Shown here: in pieces, positions 1 to 10,802 of the stretch
How positions within the stretch are numbered: the first letter of the stretch is position 1
How the letters are laid out: every line of letters begins with the position of its first letter
Source: Zygnema cylindricum
Taxonomy: Eukaryota > Streptophyta > Zygnematophyceae > Zygnematales > Zygnemataceae
Direction of reading: 5' to 3'
DNA length: 64,000 bases
Assembly: GCA_037447655.1 (NCBI GenBank)
Contig: JBBHKE010003087.1
Span: 62,001-126,000 of the forward strand
Made by a program: the position numbers and the translations under genes
The notes under the pieces: generated by a model
Seen by the model: the letters and a program-made list of their open reading frames with translations, nothing else
Database searches by the model: none
What the model was told of the DNA's origin: nothing

Positions 1-849
1 GAGGGTTCCATGCTTCACCATAAACTGAGAAGAAAAGAAAAATGGCAAGAAAAAAGTACAACAAATACAATGGAACACAGCATACTGCTAAATTAAACTT
101 ACAAATTGCACTGTTTTTCACAACATTTTCACACTATTTTAAATCGAAAACCAAAAGACCTCAAAAGTTAGATGTAAACAAATTTGATGAAAACTTATAT
201 TTTTTTAACACTCACTCAAGCCTAGAAAAACCTCAAAATACAAACATAGAAACAAACCATTATGTATGACACTGACACTGAAACTGCAAAATAAAAACTA
301 GAACTGAGAAAAGAAACTGAAACAAGAAATGAAACTAAGACTAGAAACAAACCTGACCCTACAACTGCAACTGACAAGGAACCCTAAGAAGACCACCTCT
401 CCCTCCTCTCCCTCCCCCTCCCCCGCTCCATCTCCCTCTCCCTCCCCAACTCCCTCCCGCTCTCCCTCCCCTCCATATCTCCCTCTCCCTCTCCCTCCCC
501 TCTCCACACCACATTGGTAGCGTTGGTCTCCGCCACGTATCCCTCCACGTCCAGCATTAGGGCATCCTCCGCCCCCCCGTTGTTGCCCTGCCCGTCCCAC
601 CTCATCCAGTTTTCTCCTCCCGGGAGGAGATCAGGCATCGGAGAGGGAGGGAGGGAGAAGGGAGAGAGAGGGGGGGAGGGAGGGAGTGAGAGGAGGTCGA
701 GAGAGGGGGGGAGGGAGGAAGGGAGAGAGGCAAAGGGCGGGAGAGAGTGGGAGAGAGGGAGTGATAGAGAGGGAGCGTGCACCTTGGCGAGAATGTTGTT
801 GATGAGATTGCAGTGATGGATTTTGCTGTCCACACACTGCCACCCCACA
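1..849 (-). CDS. Class IV PLP-dependent aminotransferase, partial (3 downstream exons)
   Basis: Reading the minus strand, three exons join in phase: 836-783 (CVDSKIHHCNLINNILAK), 587-510 (GNNGG..EDALMLDVEGYVAETNATNV) and 24-1 (FMVKHGTL), the last running off the window. Exon edges are AG/GT; the first exon could instead begin at 849. The DSKIHH..N..NNILAK and ALMLD..GYVAETNATNVF motifs are those of fold-type IV transaminases (branched-chain / D-amino-acid aminotransferase-like). By family knowledge the lysine of DSKIHH forms the Schiff base with pyridoxal phosphate and the glutamate of VAETN contacts the cofactor ring. Introns are CT/GA-rich low-complexity DNA. Upstream exons were not found before the transposon block, so they lie in or beyond it, or are lost. 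Substrate cannot be told from this piece. The family call is firm; the exact acceptors of two exons are less sure. Confidence 0.85.
391..506. repeat. Pyrimidine-rich low-complexity tract
   Basis: CTCCCT-type tract inside the intron between the last two visible aminotransferase exons. Open frames across it are repeat translation, not genes. Confidence 0.9.
633..775. repeat. Purine-rich (GGGA/GAGA) tract
   Basis: GGGAGGGAG-like tract on the plus strand, forming the polypyrimidine body of the minus-strand intron between exons 836-783 and 587-510. Confidence 0.9.
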
Positions 850-864
850 CTATATATAGGTCAG

Positions 865-1090
865 CCAATCTCCCTCTATCTCTCCCCCTCTTCCTCTCCC
901 TATCCTTCTCTCCCCCCCATCTCTACACCTCTCTTCTGATTTCTCGCACCCCATCCTCCTCTTCCCCCTCACTCCCCTATCTCCCTCTCTCCCCTCTCTC
1001 CCTCTCTCCCTCTCTCCCCCCTCTCGCCCCTCTCTCCCCTCGTCCCCTTTCTCCCACTTCCCCCTCTCGCCCTCCCCTCTATTCCCTCTC
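865..1090. repeat. Pyrimidine-rich low-complexity tract
   Basis: CTCTCCCC repeats. From about 1090 to 1660 the DNA is AT-rich with no coding signal that I can support. Confidence 0.85.
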
Positions 1091-1659
1091 CAACGTCTCC
1101 ATAACCTCCAAAAAACATTTTCAGTACAACTTTCCAACAACTTCCTCTCCTAAATCCACAGACTTTTTTTTGTCTCATTTGACCAATATTTGTTCCCTTT
1201 TTTTGTGTTATCTGCAAAAATTTCTCCTTCAAAATGGATGACGAAGGAAAAGCCATAAGGGGAGGCATGCAGTAATGAATTATTTTCGCCTCAGAATAGG
1301 ACAAAAAATCTCCGTTTTTTTCCGTAATTTTTTCACAAACCTCCGTTTTTCGTACTTTTCCTGTAATCTTTGGTTTTCGTATTTTTTTCCAACATCCATT
1401 TGTATTCGTATTTTTTGTATTTTTTTCAAAAACTTATCTATTAACTCTTTTCGAAAAGGTTTTGGAGTCAGTTTCGAAGACCGAATTCAAAATAGTTTTG
1501 CAAATTTTCACTTTTTAATAAGAATTTGAAACCTAAAAACCCTAAAACTCCCAAACCAAAAATCAAACCTCCTCCGTCTCTCTCGAGAAGCTCGTCGAAT
1601 AAAGTCGACACATAATAATCCTCCTCCAAATCCCTTATTATCCTCTGATACTACAAATA

Positions 1660-1662
1660 AAA

Positions 1663-1693
<31 letters not shown>

Positions 1694-1795
1694 TAATACT
1701 ATATATTATACTATATATAATACTATGTATTATACTATATATAATACTATATATTATACTATATACTATCTATATATATATATATCAATATAGTA
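1660..1795. repeat. AT-rich TATA/TACTATATATAATAC repeat
   Basis: A dinucleotide AT run followed by near-perfect copies of a TATA(C)TATATAATACTA unit. It can form cruciforms because the unit is nearly self-complementary. Confidence 0.85.
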
Positions 1796-1928
1796 TTATA
1801 TAACACTACAGTTAGCTACTATGGTTACAATATTATTGAATACAATTAGAGGAAGTGGCTTATGGTCTCTCGAAAAAATAAGTTAAGAGAAAAACATTCA
1901 AACGATTTATTTTTTTTGAGAATTTTGT

Positions 1929-2190
1929 GAGGAATTGTTGGTGAGAGAGGACGAGGAGAGGAGAGGAGAGGGAGAAGGAGAGGGACATGAGAGGAGAGGA
2001 GACGGAGAGGGAGAGGGACGAGAGGAGAGGAGAGGGAGAGGAAGGGGAGAGGAGAGGAGAGGAGGGCAGAGGAGAGGAGAGGAGAGGGAGAGGGAGAGGG
2101 AGAGAGAGAGAGAGGGAGAGGAGAGGAGAGGAGAGGAGAGGGAGTTGAGCAGGAGAGAGAAAGGAGGAGAGGGTCATAGGAGAGGGTAAG
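1929..2190. repeat. (AGGAG/GGAGA)n minisatellite
   Basis: Long purine-only run on the plus strand made of 5-6 bp AGGAGA units. A CT-rich mirror tract follows at 2391-2505. Confidence 0.9.
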
Positions 2191-2496
2191 AGAGGAGGAG
2201 AAGAAAACGTAGTGTGACTGGGTCATCCACTACCCATAGTTAAAAAGTCGTACGTTTGAAGAAAAATAGTATTAGAATACAAATAAGAATTAGAATTAGA
2301 CCTAGAGTTGGGTTTTGAATAATACCTTGAATTCGAATTTAAACTAGAATTTGAGCTAGAACAATAATTAGAATCCGTATTAAAAATAGTCCTCCCTCTC
2401 TCTCTCTTCCCTACCCTCCGTCTCTCATCTCCATCTCCCCTCTCTCCCCTTCCCTCTACCCACCTCCATCTACCCTCCCTCTCTCTCTCCCTCTCC

Positions 2497-2712
2497 CCTC
2501 CGGAGAGGGAGCTAGAGCCATGGCTGCCTAAGCTCTCCAGAGAGACAGGAATAGATAATATAGGTATGTTTACCAAAATGGTATTTGACGGACCCAGGAA
2601 TTGATCCTGGTACCTACCGTCGGTGAACTGTCCCGTAGACGTTAGCTTTGTCCATTTAGTCTAGGACTAGTGCTAGTACATATAGGGTTTGATAGATATT
2701 TATATAGTTTGA
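2497..2712 (+). mobile_element. Copia LTR fragment
   Basis: Near-identical to 3797-4000 of the solo LTR, including the hairpin around GACGGACCCAGG..CCTGGTACC. It abuts the non-LTR element at 2713, so it is a truncated remnant with no terminal TG or target duplication. Confidence 0.8.
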
Positions 2713-3140
2713 CTTTGACGAAAAACTTTTTAGCGTGCTTCACCACATTGTTGGACATGGGATTTTTGGTCGGCCGGAGGGCTCGTTTGCCCGCCAACAA
2801 GCAAATCTCCCTATTTCTAATGGCGGCTTAGGTTTGACTCCTGTGGCTAGCGTTGCTCTGACGGCCTATTTGGGTAGTTGGGCTTTGGTGGCACCTTCCA
2901 TCACCTCTCGCTTTATCGTCGATGACGTTCCAATTCTAGCTTAGGCGGTCCCTAAGGTGGAGGAAAAGCTTTTTCCTTTTCATGAGACCCTTCTCTCTGC
3001 GCGTGCACTGCTCCCGCCTAATGCACGAAACCAGGTTCCACCTTTTCCAACTCTTATTTCGGATAACAACTTCGATCTCCAACATCGCATAACTGAGCAA
3101 TTGGCAGTCGCTGAATTCCATAACCTTTTGAACGCGCTAC
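2713..3140 (+). pseudogene. Non-LTR retrotransposon ORF2 C-terminal piece, part 1
   Basis: The translated frame from 2735 contains NLPISNGGLGLTPVASVALT and AYLGSWAL, a motif typical of the region after the reverse transcriptase in plant/algal LINE-like ORF2 proteins. It continues in the same frame through EFHNLLNALL to 3140. An in-frame TAG at 2942-2944 shows it is dead. It is cut at 3140 by the TG..CA repeat dimer and resumes at 7716. The upstream reverse transcriptase is missing. Confidence 0.75.
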
Positions 3141-3679
3141 TGTCGTGCATGAGAGGCAAGCAAGCAAACATGCATCACAACCAGCAAAGTCATGCTCACA
3201 AACATATACAACAACGGAAATAAATATGAAAAGTCAATAAAATATATACACCATGAGAAGGAACAAAGGTGAAAATGACCCAAGAAAGAAGGGAAAGAAT
3301 ACTCCCTTGGAGTGAAGTGAACCCAATAATTTGCTAAGCCAGGAGGTAGCCACTAGGCTCTCTGGTCTTTATCACATTCCCTACAAGAGTTATCCCGTTA
3401 CGACAGCAAAGCAAGAAATATCCCAACCGGAACAAGGGAAAATCCAAATCCGATCAAAAAAACACTCCTTTCAAGCCAACCGAAATACAAACAAGACACA
3501 AACACACAACCAAACCGTCAAGCTGCCCGAGGAAGGCGCAGCAAGGTCCAGATGTGCTCCCCTACGATCTCCAATTCCACACTTCCACCAAAAGACAAAC
3601 TTTGGAGGGAAACCTTCCGGACGTGGCCTTAGGCCGTGTGGATTAAAAACGAGGGCAGAAAAACAAGGAGAATAATCTT

Positions 3680-4998
3680 ACTCTTGTTGACATTTGGGTA
3701 TTTTCTAGGTCTTTATTAGATAGAAAAGAGTAGAGGCAGTCTGCCCCTGACTCCCTTCTCCAAGCCCCCACACTTGTCGTAGTCACTGAAGGCTGGAGAG
3801 GGAGCTAGAGCCATGGCTGCCTAAGCTCTCCAGAGAGACAGGAATAGATAATATAGGTATGTTTACCAAAATGGTATTTGACGGACCCAGGAATTGATCC
3901 TGGTACCTACCGTCGGTGAACTGTCCCGTAGACGTTAGCTTTGTCCATTTAGTCTAGGACTAGTGCTAGTACATATAGGGTTTGATAGATATTTATATAG
4001 TTACAGGTAGGGAATTCCATTTAACTGGATTACGGTATTCAGGGCATAGAAACAGTTGTACTTTTAGCACCGGACGAAATAAATAGTACGGACATTTATT
4101 TCGACGGTCCGTTTTAGTTACGATGTAAATCGGACGGCCGTGGTAAGCGCCGACATCGCGGAAAGGAAAATTTGGCAGTTTGCAGACGCCGCCACTCCGG
4201 ATGACACGTGGCAACATCGTACTCGATTACGGAATTTCCGGAACGGCATAAAACAAATCCGAGAGTGACAAATGTCGCACTATGGCGACATCGTACAATG
4301 TACGTACAGAAAGTACTCCGGCACTTGTACTTTCTTGTACGGTACCGTTTTCTGACGCGGCATGACCTGGCGCCACGTGGAAAGATAAGATTTGGAGGCA
4401 GGAATTCCGGAGAATACAAGAACGAATCCGGATAAGACATTTGTTGACTTATTAGCCATGTCGTACGATGTCCGTACAAAAGGTACACCGACATTTGTAC
4501 CTTTATGTACTATACAGTAATGTGATTGGTCCGTACCTCAGTACTAGAGGGTTTAGAGAGGGGTTTAGGACTTAGAATATTTCTGGTAGGTAGCTGCCTC
4601 TCCCAGAGAGCACCTTGTATAAATGGCAAACTTTGGCCAGCCATAACTATCAATTCAGTTGACCAAATTCAGTGATTTTTGTTGCTGCGGACTCAGGGGA
4701 GTCCAGGCTACACAGGGGTGTAGTCTGTCAGAGTTTTTGCCTGCCAGGGTGGCTGTATTTCTAAGGGAAAGTCAAAGTGGGGGAATGTGTCCAAATCTCA
4801 TATTCTAACTTTGCATTCCGTGGTGGAACTGAGCACACAGAAAGTCTTACTTCTCAGGGGTGAAGCTTTAATGAGGTTCTGATTGTCAAGGGGTCAATCA
4901 TTTGGGTTTATATCAAGTTGGAGTCGGCACTATCTAGATTAGCTTCCTTAAGACCTGCGAATTCTGTGTGGCAATGGAGCCCATAGAATTTCAACTCT
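3680..4998 (+). mobile_element. Solo copia LTR with 5-bp target duplication
   Basis: The LTR spans 3685-4993, from TGTTGACATTTGG to GAATTTCA, and is flanked by ACTCT at 3680-3684 and 4994-4998. The uninterrupted target is seen in the second repeat copy at about 6900. It is similar in inverse orientation to the LTRs of element C. An ATTGG (CCAAT) box lies near 4523 and TATAAAT at 4618-4624, matching a U3 promoter. The absence of internal sequence indicates LTR-LTR recombination. Confidence 0.9.
4618..4624 (+). promoter_or_regulatory. Probable LTR TATA box (TATAAAT)
   Basis: Conserved in element C LTRs as the reverse complement (ATTTATA at about 22878 and 26078). It lies about 95 bp downstream of an ATTGG box. 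The expected retrotransposon start site is 25-35 bp further on; this is inferred from motif and conservation only. Confidence 0.5.
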
Positions 4999-5621
4999 AT
5001 CTAGCCTCTACAGCTAGCTAACAAAGAGAAGAAAGACACGTGGGCAATCGGTGAGAGAGAGAGCAAGAGAAAAGCTCCGCTGCCAAGAGAAAATTCTTGT
5101 CCAAAAGCTAAATTCTCTAAGTCTGAGAATTAGGCTAAGTAAGAGCTACGCTAGACCTATGCAAAAATAGCCTACGTCTAGTCTACTTCACATGCATGAA
5201 ACTACTTAAGATGTGGGCCAATAGGCGGCCAACATCGTCTGCCGTACGCCTAACAAAATTCACCTTCCAAGGGTAAAAACCCTCCCTAACTACATGTGCG
5301 CGAACCTACGTGGGTTCGCGACTTAAATAAATAAAAGGTGTATCGAAGCGTCGCCCGAGAATCGCGATTCGCCCCCAAACGATACTCCGCGTACATACTT
5401 CGAAATGGCGTGCATACGCACGAATCGAAACATACCGCACGAAATAAAGGTCTAGCACGAAATACTTGAAATCGCGTCACGTTGCCCAAACGATATTTCG
5501 TGTCCAGCTTTGAAAATCGTGTACCTGCGCACGAAATGAAACATATCGCACGGAATTAGTACGTATGTAATGGTATGTGAACGCAAATCGCGTTCACATC
5601 ATAAACAAATAAAACTCGCAC

Positions 5622-5810
5622 GTGCGAACGCAAAATATGCACGCGTGCCAAAATTGTGCGTGCATGCATAAAACCGCGCGTGCGTGCAGAATACCGCGCG
5701 TGCGTGCAGAATACCGCGCGTGCGTGCAGAATACCGCGCGTGCGTACATTATATCGTGCGCGCACGCCAAATATTGCGCTTGCGGGCATGATATTGTGCG
5801 CGCATGCAAC
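5622..5810. repeat. CpG-rich ~20-bp minisatellite
   Basis: Perfect and near-perfect copies of CGCGCGTGCGTGCAGAATAC, grading into diverged units. A second array sits at the equivalent place in copy 2 (7545-7705). Confidence 0.9.
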
Positions 5811-5832
5811 CGACGCGATGCGGCATGACAGC

Positions 5833-7715
5833 TGTCGTGCATTGAGAGGCAAGCAAGCAAACATGCATCACAACCAGCAAAGTCATGCTCACAAACATAT
5901 ACAACAACGGAAATAAATATGAAAAGTCAATAAAATATATACACCATGAGAAGGAACAAAGGTGAAAATGACCCAAGAAAGAAGGGATAGAATACTCCCT
6001 TGGAGTGAAGTGAACCCAATAATTCCCCCCCCCCAGCTCCTTAGCTTGTGGAGGAGCTGGTGAACACAGCTGAGGGCTTGGAACCGATATGGAGGTAGCA
6101 CTGGTCAACCGGGTTGAAAGATAATGGAGAAGAGAGGCACTCCATGTGGAACCCTTGATCACCACCTGTACATGCATAAACACTCTGCAAACTCAACATC
6201 CCATTAGCATCACTATCCACCACATTTAGAATGTGTGGAAAGACTTCGGTGTCGACAGTATGGATCCGTTCCGTGAAAAACGAGTCGCCATTGTCTTCCC
6301 GAAGTTCGTTACTGGAAAATGCAGGGAGAGCGGAAGCCAAATGTGCCATAGTGGGCAACAGCTTGCGAGCAGAGACAAGAGGGAGGCAGATTTTGCGTCC
6401 CGGAAAATAAGAGGGACGGTAGGAGAAGGGAAGAAAAAAACAAGAATAAAAACTGAATTTGAAAAGTAATATATTTTTTTATGAATTATTTTTATAAAAA
6501 TAAACTTTTAGAAAATGTGATTTTTAAAAAGTGGAGCTTTTGGACAAGAATGCTAAGCCAGGAGGTAGCCACTAGGCTCTCTGGTCTTTATCACATTCCC
6601 TACAAGAGTTATCCCGTTACGACAGCAAAGCAAGAAATATCCCAACCGGAACAAGGGAAAATCCAAATCCGATCAAAAAAACACTCCTTTCAAGCCAACC
6701 GAAATACAAACAAGACACAAACACACAACCAAACCGTCAAGCTGCCCGAGGAAGGCGCAGCAAGGTCCAGATGTGCTCCCCCACGATCTCCAATTCCACA
6801 CTTCCACCAAAAGACAAACTTTGGAGGGAAACCTTCCGGACGTGGCCTTAGGCCGTGTGGATTAAAAACGAGGGCAGAAAAACAAGGAGAATAATCTTAC
6901 TCTATCTAGCCTCTACAGCTAGCTAACAAAGAGAAGAAAGACACGTGGGCAATCGGTGAGAGAGAGAGCAAGAGAAAAGCTCCGCTGCCAAGAGAAAATT
7001 CTTGTCCAAAAGCTAAATTCTCTAAGTCTGAGAATTAGGCTAAGTAAGAGCTACGCTAGGCCTATGCAAAAATAGCCTACGTCTAGTCTACTTCACATGC
7101 ATGAAACTACTTAAGATGTTGGCCAATAGGCGGCCAACATCGTCTGCCGTACGCCTAACAAAATCCACCGTCCAAGGGTAAAAACCCTCCCTAACTACAT
7201 GTGCGCGAACCTACATGGGTTCGCGACTTAAATAAATAAAAGGTGTATCGAAGCGTCGCCCGAGAATCGCGATTCGCCTCCAAACGATACTCCGCGTACA
7301 TACTTCGAAATCGCGTGCATACGCACGAATCGAAGCATACCGCACGAAATAAAGGTCTAGCACGAAATACTTGAAATCGCGTCACGTTGCCCAAACGATA
7401 TTTCGTGTCCAGCTTTGAAAATCGTGTACCTGCGCACGAAATGAAACATATCGCACGGAATTAGTACGTATGTAATGGTATGTGAACGCAAATCGCGTTC
7501 ACATCATAAACAAATAAAACTCGCACGTGCGAACGCAAAATATGCACGCGTGCCAAAATCATGCGTGCATGCATAAAACCGCGCGTGCATGCAGAATACC
7601 GCGCGTGCGTGCAGAATACGGCGCGTGCGTACATTATATCGTGCGCGCACGCCAAATATCGCGCGTGCGGGCATGATATTGCGCGCGCATGCAACCGACG
7701 CGATGCGGCATGACA
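5833..7715 (+). mobile_element. TG..CA repeat dimer, copy 2
   Basis: Starts TGTCGTGCATTGAGAGG only two bases after copy 1 ends and finishes GCGGCATGACA next to CTAC. Blocks match copy 1: about 5833-6023, 6553-6900 and 6900-7715. A 0.5-kb foreign piece interrupts it at about 6024-6552. It shares the CpG-rich array (7545-7705) and the ACGAAATGAAACAT segment. Confidence 0.7.
6024..6552 (-). mobile_element. Insertion in repeat copy 2 with possible captured gene fragment
   Basis: Copy 1 reads AATAATT then TGCTAAGCC without a break; copy 2 has about 525 bp here beginning CCCCCCCCCAGCTCC and ending GTGGAGCTTTTGGACAAGAA. The minus strand has a 105-codon frame at 6358-6041 with normal amino-acid composition (DTEVFPHILNVVDSDANGML, then GGDQGFHMEC). 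I do not recognise it. It could be host coding sequence picked up by a small DNA transposon. No clean terminal repeat or target duplication could be fixed. Confidence 0.45.
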
Positions 7716-8760
7716 CTACCTTCCGCTCAATCGCGGGCTCGACTGCGTTCGTGTTCTGGACCAGGGGCTGGTGCGTGGTTGCAAGCCACGCCGGTTTTTT
7801 CAACACTTCGTTTGACTTCGGATCAGTTCACATCTGCCCTACGTCTACTCTTGGGTTTGCCTCACCCTGCTCTTCTTGGGCGACCCTTTTGTGTTTGTTG
7901 TCACCCTATCGACCCAGACGGGATTCATCTACTACGTTGCTCCAGGGGCGGTGAACGTACTGTTGCGCATGATTTGGTTCGTGACTCAATTGCTGCAATT
8001 GGCACTGAAGCAAGTTACACCGTGAGGCGCGAAGTTTCTCATGTTCTACCTCCTCGCTCCTAGTCTAACGGCCTTCGAAGTCCTCGAATTGACTTGGTTT
8101 TCCTCCATGGGGCTGGGAGGACTTTGGGTGATGTCGTACTCACGGATCCGACTGGGACCCATGTTTCTTCTCGCGCGGCGGTGCATACAGGCGTGGCGGC
8201 TCGAGACGCAGCAACTTCTAAGGAAAATGATTACGCTCACCGAGACCCGGCGGACCAATTTGTGCTATTTGCTGCGGAAATTTTTGGTACTTTGGACAAG
8301 TCTTTTGATGATTTCCTTCGTAACTGTGCAAAGAAGACATCTGATTTTCGGGGCTCCGGGAGCCCTCCCCCGAGCCTTCTTGTTGCTTTTTACCGTCAAC
8401 GGGTATCAGTAGCTCTTCAACGAGCGCAAGCTGCGGCCCTTCTACGGCGGAGCACGGTGGCGGATGACAGGCGCGCCTCCCAGATCTTCCACCACGAGAT
8501 CCAATCCACATCCACGATCTTCGGGGGTGTGGGGTTTAGTTGGTTAGGGTTGTGTAGTCAACTTGTATAGTGTCATCTTTAGTAAATTTGTTTGTTTTTG
8601 GCAGTTTTTCTAGTTTGATTTGGTGTTTTCACATGTTTTCTTTTCCTTAGTTTCCTTTGGCTATTTTTTAGCACTAAGCGTTTTTTTTCCCCTTTTTTGA
8701 AACCCTTTGTACTTTGATGGTTTTTTCCATCGCACTTTTTGAAATAAAGCTTCTTTACAT
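7716..8760 (+). pseudogene. Non-LTR retrotransposon ORF2 C-terminus, part 2
   Basis: Continues the frame broken at 3140: LPSAQSRARLRS..TPVFSTLRLTSDQFTSALR, then a cysteine-histidine cluster (CVCCHPIDPDGIHLLRC), then GGERTVAHDLVRDSIAAIG, HVLPP, PRIDLV and LGDVVLTDPT, ending near 8570. An in-frame TAG at 8062-8064 breaks it. A zinc cluster followed by a PRID..D pattern resembles the restriction-like endonuclease region of older non-LTR families; that class is inference. The 3' end of the element near 8760 is not sharply defined. Confidence 0.75.
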
Positions 8761-8979
8761 AGCACGCAAGTGAAGATTTGAAGTGAAATTTGTCGGTGTG
8801 AAGATTTTTTGAAGATTTTGAGTTTCCGGTAAAAGCCCACGTGTACCACTCAATGTATAACACGTGGATTATAGACTCTTCGTGATGGAACATCGACTCA
8901 ATTAACCCGGTCTGTAGAATTAGCCGTACGATTACAGAAACGTCTGATGGAACTTGGCCCTAAATCTAATTTTTCCTTG
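8761..8979. other. No gene seen
   Basis: AT-rich DNA between the non-LTR element and the DNA element to its right; only short random frames. Confidence 0.5.
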
Positions 8980-9751
8980 AAGTTAATTACGCTTCTTGTA
9001 AATTAGCGTTAACAGTAATACCGTACTTCTTTCATGAATAGTGTGGTGTACGGAAGGAGTTTGTTCGTACATCACTGTACTTCATTACCGAAAATCGTAC
9101 AGAAATGGTAGTTTACTTATGTCGGTTGCATACAGAACTGCGCTTAGAATAAACGTGGAGTCGAGTTTGCGACAAAAACGAGTTCGCAAACCCAAATTAG
9201 AATTATGGATTAATTATAGAATAGTTCAAAAGTAGGTGAAAGTAGGCCCATACAATATGTCTATTGTATACAAAACCTACAATATGACCTTAAGACCCAT
9301 ATTGTATTTGGACCTATTCAGACCAATTAAAACATTCGGAACAAAAATTGGACCAATTAAAACATTCGGACAATAATTTTTATTTACACCGTCAAATTCG
9401 GACGATCGGAGACGGTCGTTGATCAAAGTAGCGATCTAAGAAGATCACATGAAAAGCCCATAACACAACTTACGATAAAGGCGCTGACCAAAGGCCTACC
9501 ATAAAAATGCCCATTTTTTAACTATGAATTATAGTAAAAGGACGCGGCATTGTACGGATTGTCAGATTTTGTACTTCTACCTATTTTACTGTTTATATAA
9601 TGACGGCAGATCCGGTGTACCTAAATCAGCGTTATGTAGAAATTACAATTAAAGATTTAAAAAATAAATACAATACCCAAATTAGTATTAATAACACTAA
9701 TTAATTATTGATACTTATAATTTCTAAACGCTAATAACGATTCACGGTGTA
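8980..9751 (-). mobile_element. Inverted-terminal-repeat DNA element (TA target), truncated, with nested hAT element
   Basis: Its right end reads CTAATAACGATTCACGGTG followed by TA, the same terminus as the elements at 56227 and 55651. Internal stretches are inverse matches to 56340-56700, for example the GTACATCACTGTACTT and ACAAAATCTGACA-like parts. The left end is lost near 8980. A second element is inserted at 9220-9526. Confidence 0.65.
9212..9534 (-). mobile_element. hAT-type miniature element with 8-bp target duplication
   Basis: The 307-bp body 9220-9526 starts AATAGTTCAAAAGTAGG and ends TTTTTTAACTATG. It is flanked by AATTATAG at 9212-9219 and 9527-9534. Related in inverse orientation to 62287-62727. 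An 8-bp duplication with CA..TG-like ends is the mark of hAT transposons. No coding capacity. Confidence 0.85.
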
Positions 9752-9884
9752 CTGTACTGCACTGACTGTGAATCGAATTTTATCAAACAGAGATAAACTA
9801 TGCAGTACAGTTATTTGCCAAGGCGAGCCCCATGCTGCTTGCTGTTCAATTTGAATAAAATATGAATGCCAGACGCCCGTCACG

Positions 9885-10135
9885 CCACTTTTCGGGTCGT
9901 TTTGCAACCATGCGATGACCCGTAAAAAACAGTCTCGCTTAGCCTTGATGGCTGCGGTAACGGCTGGAAATGAAGTGGCCCCATTTTTTACGCGTGTGAA
10001 ACTAAGGCCACCCGCCCATCCGATCACTTTTCGCGTCATTTTGCAACGGCAATAACCCGCAAAAATAGTCCCACTTAACCTTAATGAATTTTGTAACTAC
10101 CGAAAATCAACTGGGCCTTCTATAATGTTCCACTA
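9885..10135. repeat. Two tandem copies of a ~130-bp unit
   Basis: CACTTTTCGGGTCGTTTTGCAA followed by GACCCG..AAAAACAGTC at 9889 recurs as CACTTTTCGCGTCATTTTGCAA..ACCCGCAAAAATAGTC at 10023. The copies are diverged. Confidence 0.7.
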
Positions 10136-10139
10136 GAAA

Positions 10140-10802
10140 TCTTTGTTGTTGACCCGAAAATCTAAATTGGAGCTACGCGATACCGAGCTTCAGGACAATT
10201 TTGAAAAGCCTTCAATACCATGGTACGGAAAACGAAACGGTTGAATCCATGACCACTTCACAAGCTCCTTGCCCGCGCCATACTCGAGCTAACAAAAAGG
10301 CAAAAATATGAATATGGGGGCTGGAGGGGGAGGGGGTATGGCGCGGGCAAAAGAGCTTGTGACGCTGTCAAGAAAAGGAGCCGTTTCGCCTGCCGTACCG
10401 TACGGACTAGAAATTGTAGGCTGCTGTGGACTTTTTAAGAATTGTCCATTAAGCTCTCTTTCCCGTAATTCCGATTTACATTTTGGGTCGATGACGACGA
10501 TTCTTCTTGGTCGATGCGAATATCCCTTAAACTATAATTAAGGGCGGATTTCCATTAGCGAAAAAGTGGGGTTGTTTACTTAATGCCGTACCGTTTTGTA
10601 CAAGTTCGTACCGACAGTACCCTTTCGTAGAGAGACAGTTCATGGCGCCTAGTTGAGTTGACTTTAGCTGTCACAAACTAACAAGTGATCAGTAACCAGC
10701 AAGTAATCAATATATAAATAAGAGAACGTTGTTCAATTTTGAGGAAATCCTTATATAGGTAGTGTGTCTTTCAAGGATTTTTTCTGTCACACGACCGTAC
10801 CG
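10140..10802. other. Unassigned region
   Basis: GTACCGTAC-rich intergenic DNA. Two GCCCGCGCCATAC-type stretches at about 10270 and 10340 face each other (CTTGCCCGCGCCATAC and GTATGGCGCGGGCAA), a 16-bp inverted repeat spaced by about 50 bp. No gene is supported. Confidence 0.5.

Larger units (their letters stand above)
3141..5830 (+). mobile_element. TG..CA repeat dimer, copy 1 (interrupted by solo LTR)
   Basis: Begins TGTCGTGCATGAGAGGCAAG and ends GCGGCATGACA. It consists of three blocks found again in order in copy 2: 3141-3333, 3334-3684 and 4994-5830. A 1.3-kb solo copia LTR interrupts it at 3685-4993. Without that insertion it is about 1.38 kb. The pair is flanked by a 4-bp duplication CTAC (3137-3140 and 7716-7719). 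The TG..CA ends suggest an LTR-type non-autonomous element, but no internal coding region is present. Open frames inside are repeat translation. Confidence 0.7.

Noticed and set aside
384-1304. Several long open frames of Ser/Pro/Leu or Arg/Glu/Gly repeats on both strands
   Set aside because: They are translations of CT/GA low-complexity tracts; only the short aminotransferase motifs inside are real exons.
5622-5810. Regular short repeats resembling a CRISPR array
   Set aside because: Units are contiguous with no spacers, and the context is eukaryotic transposon DNA; it is a minisatellite.
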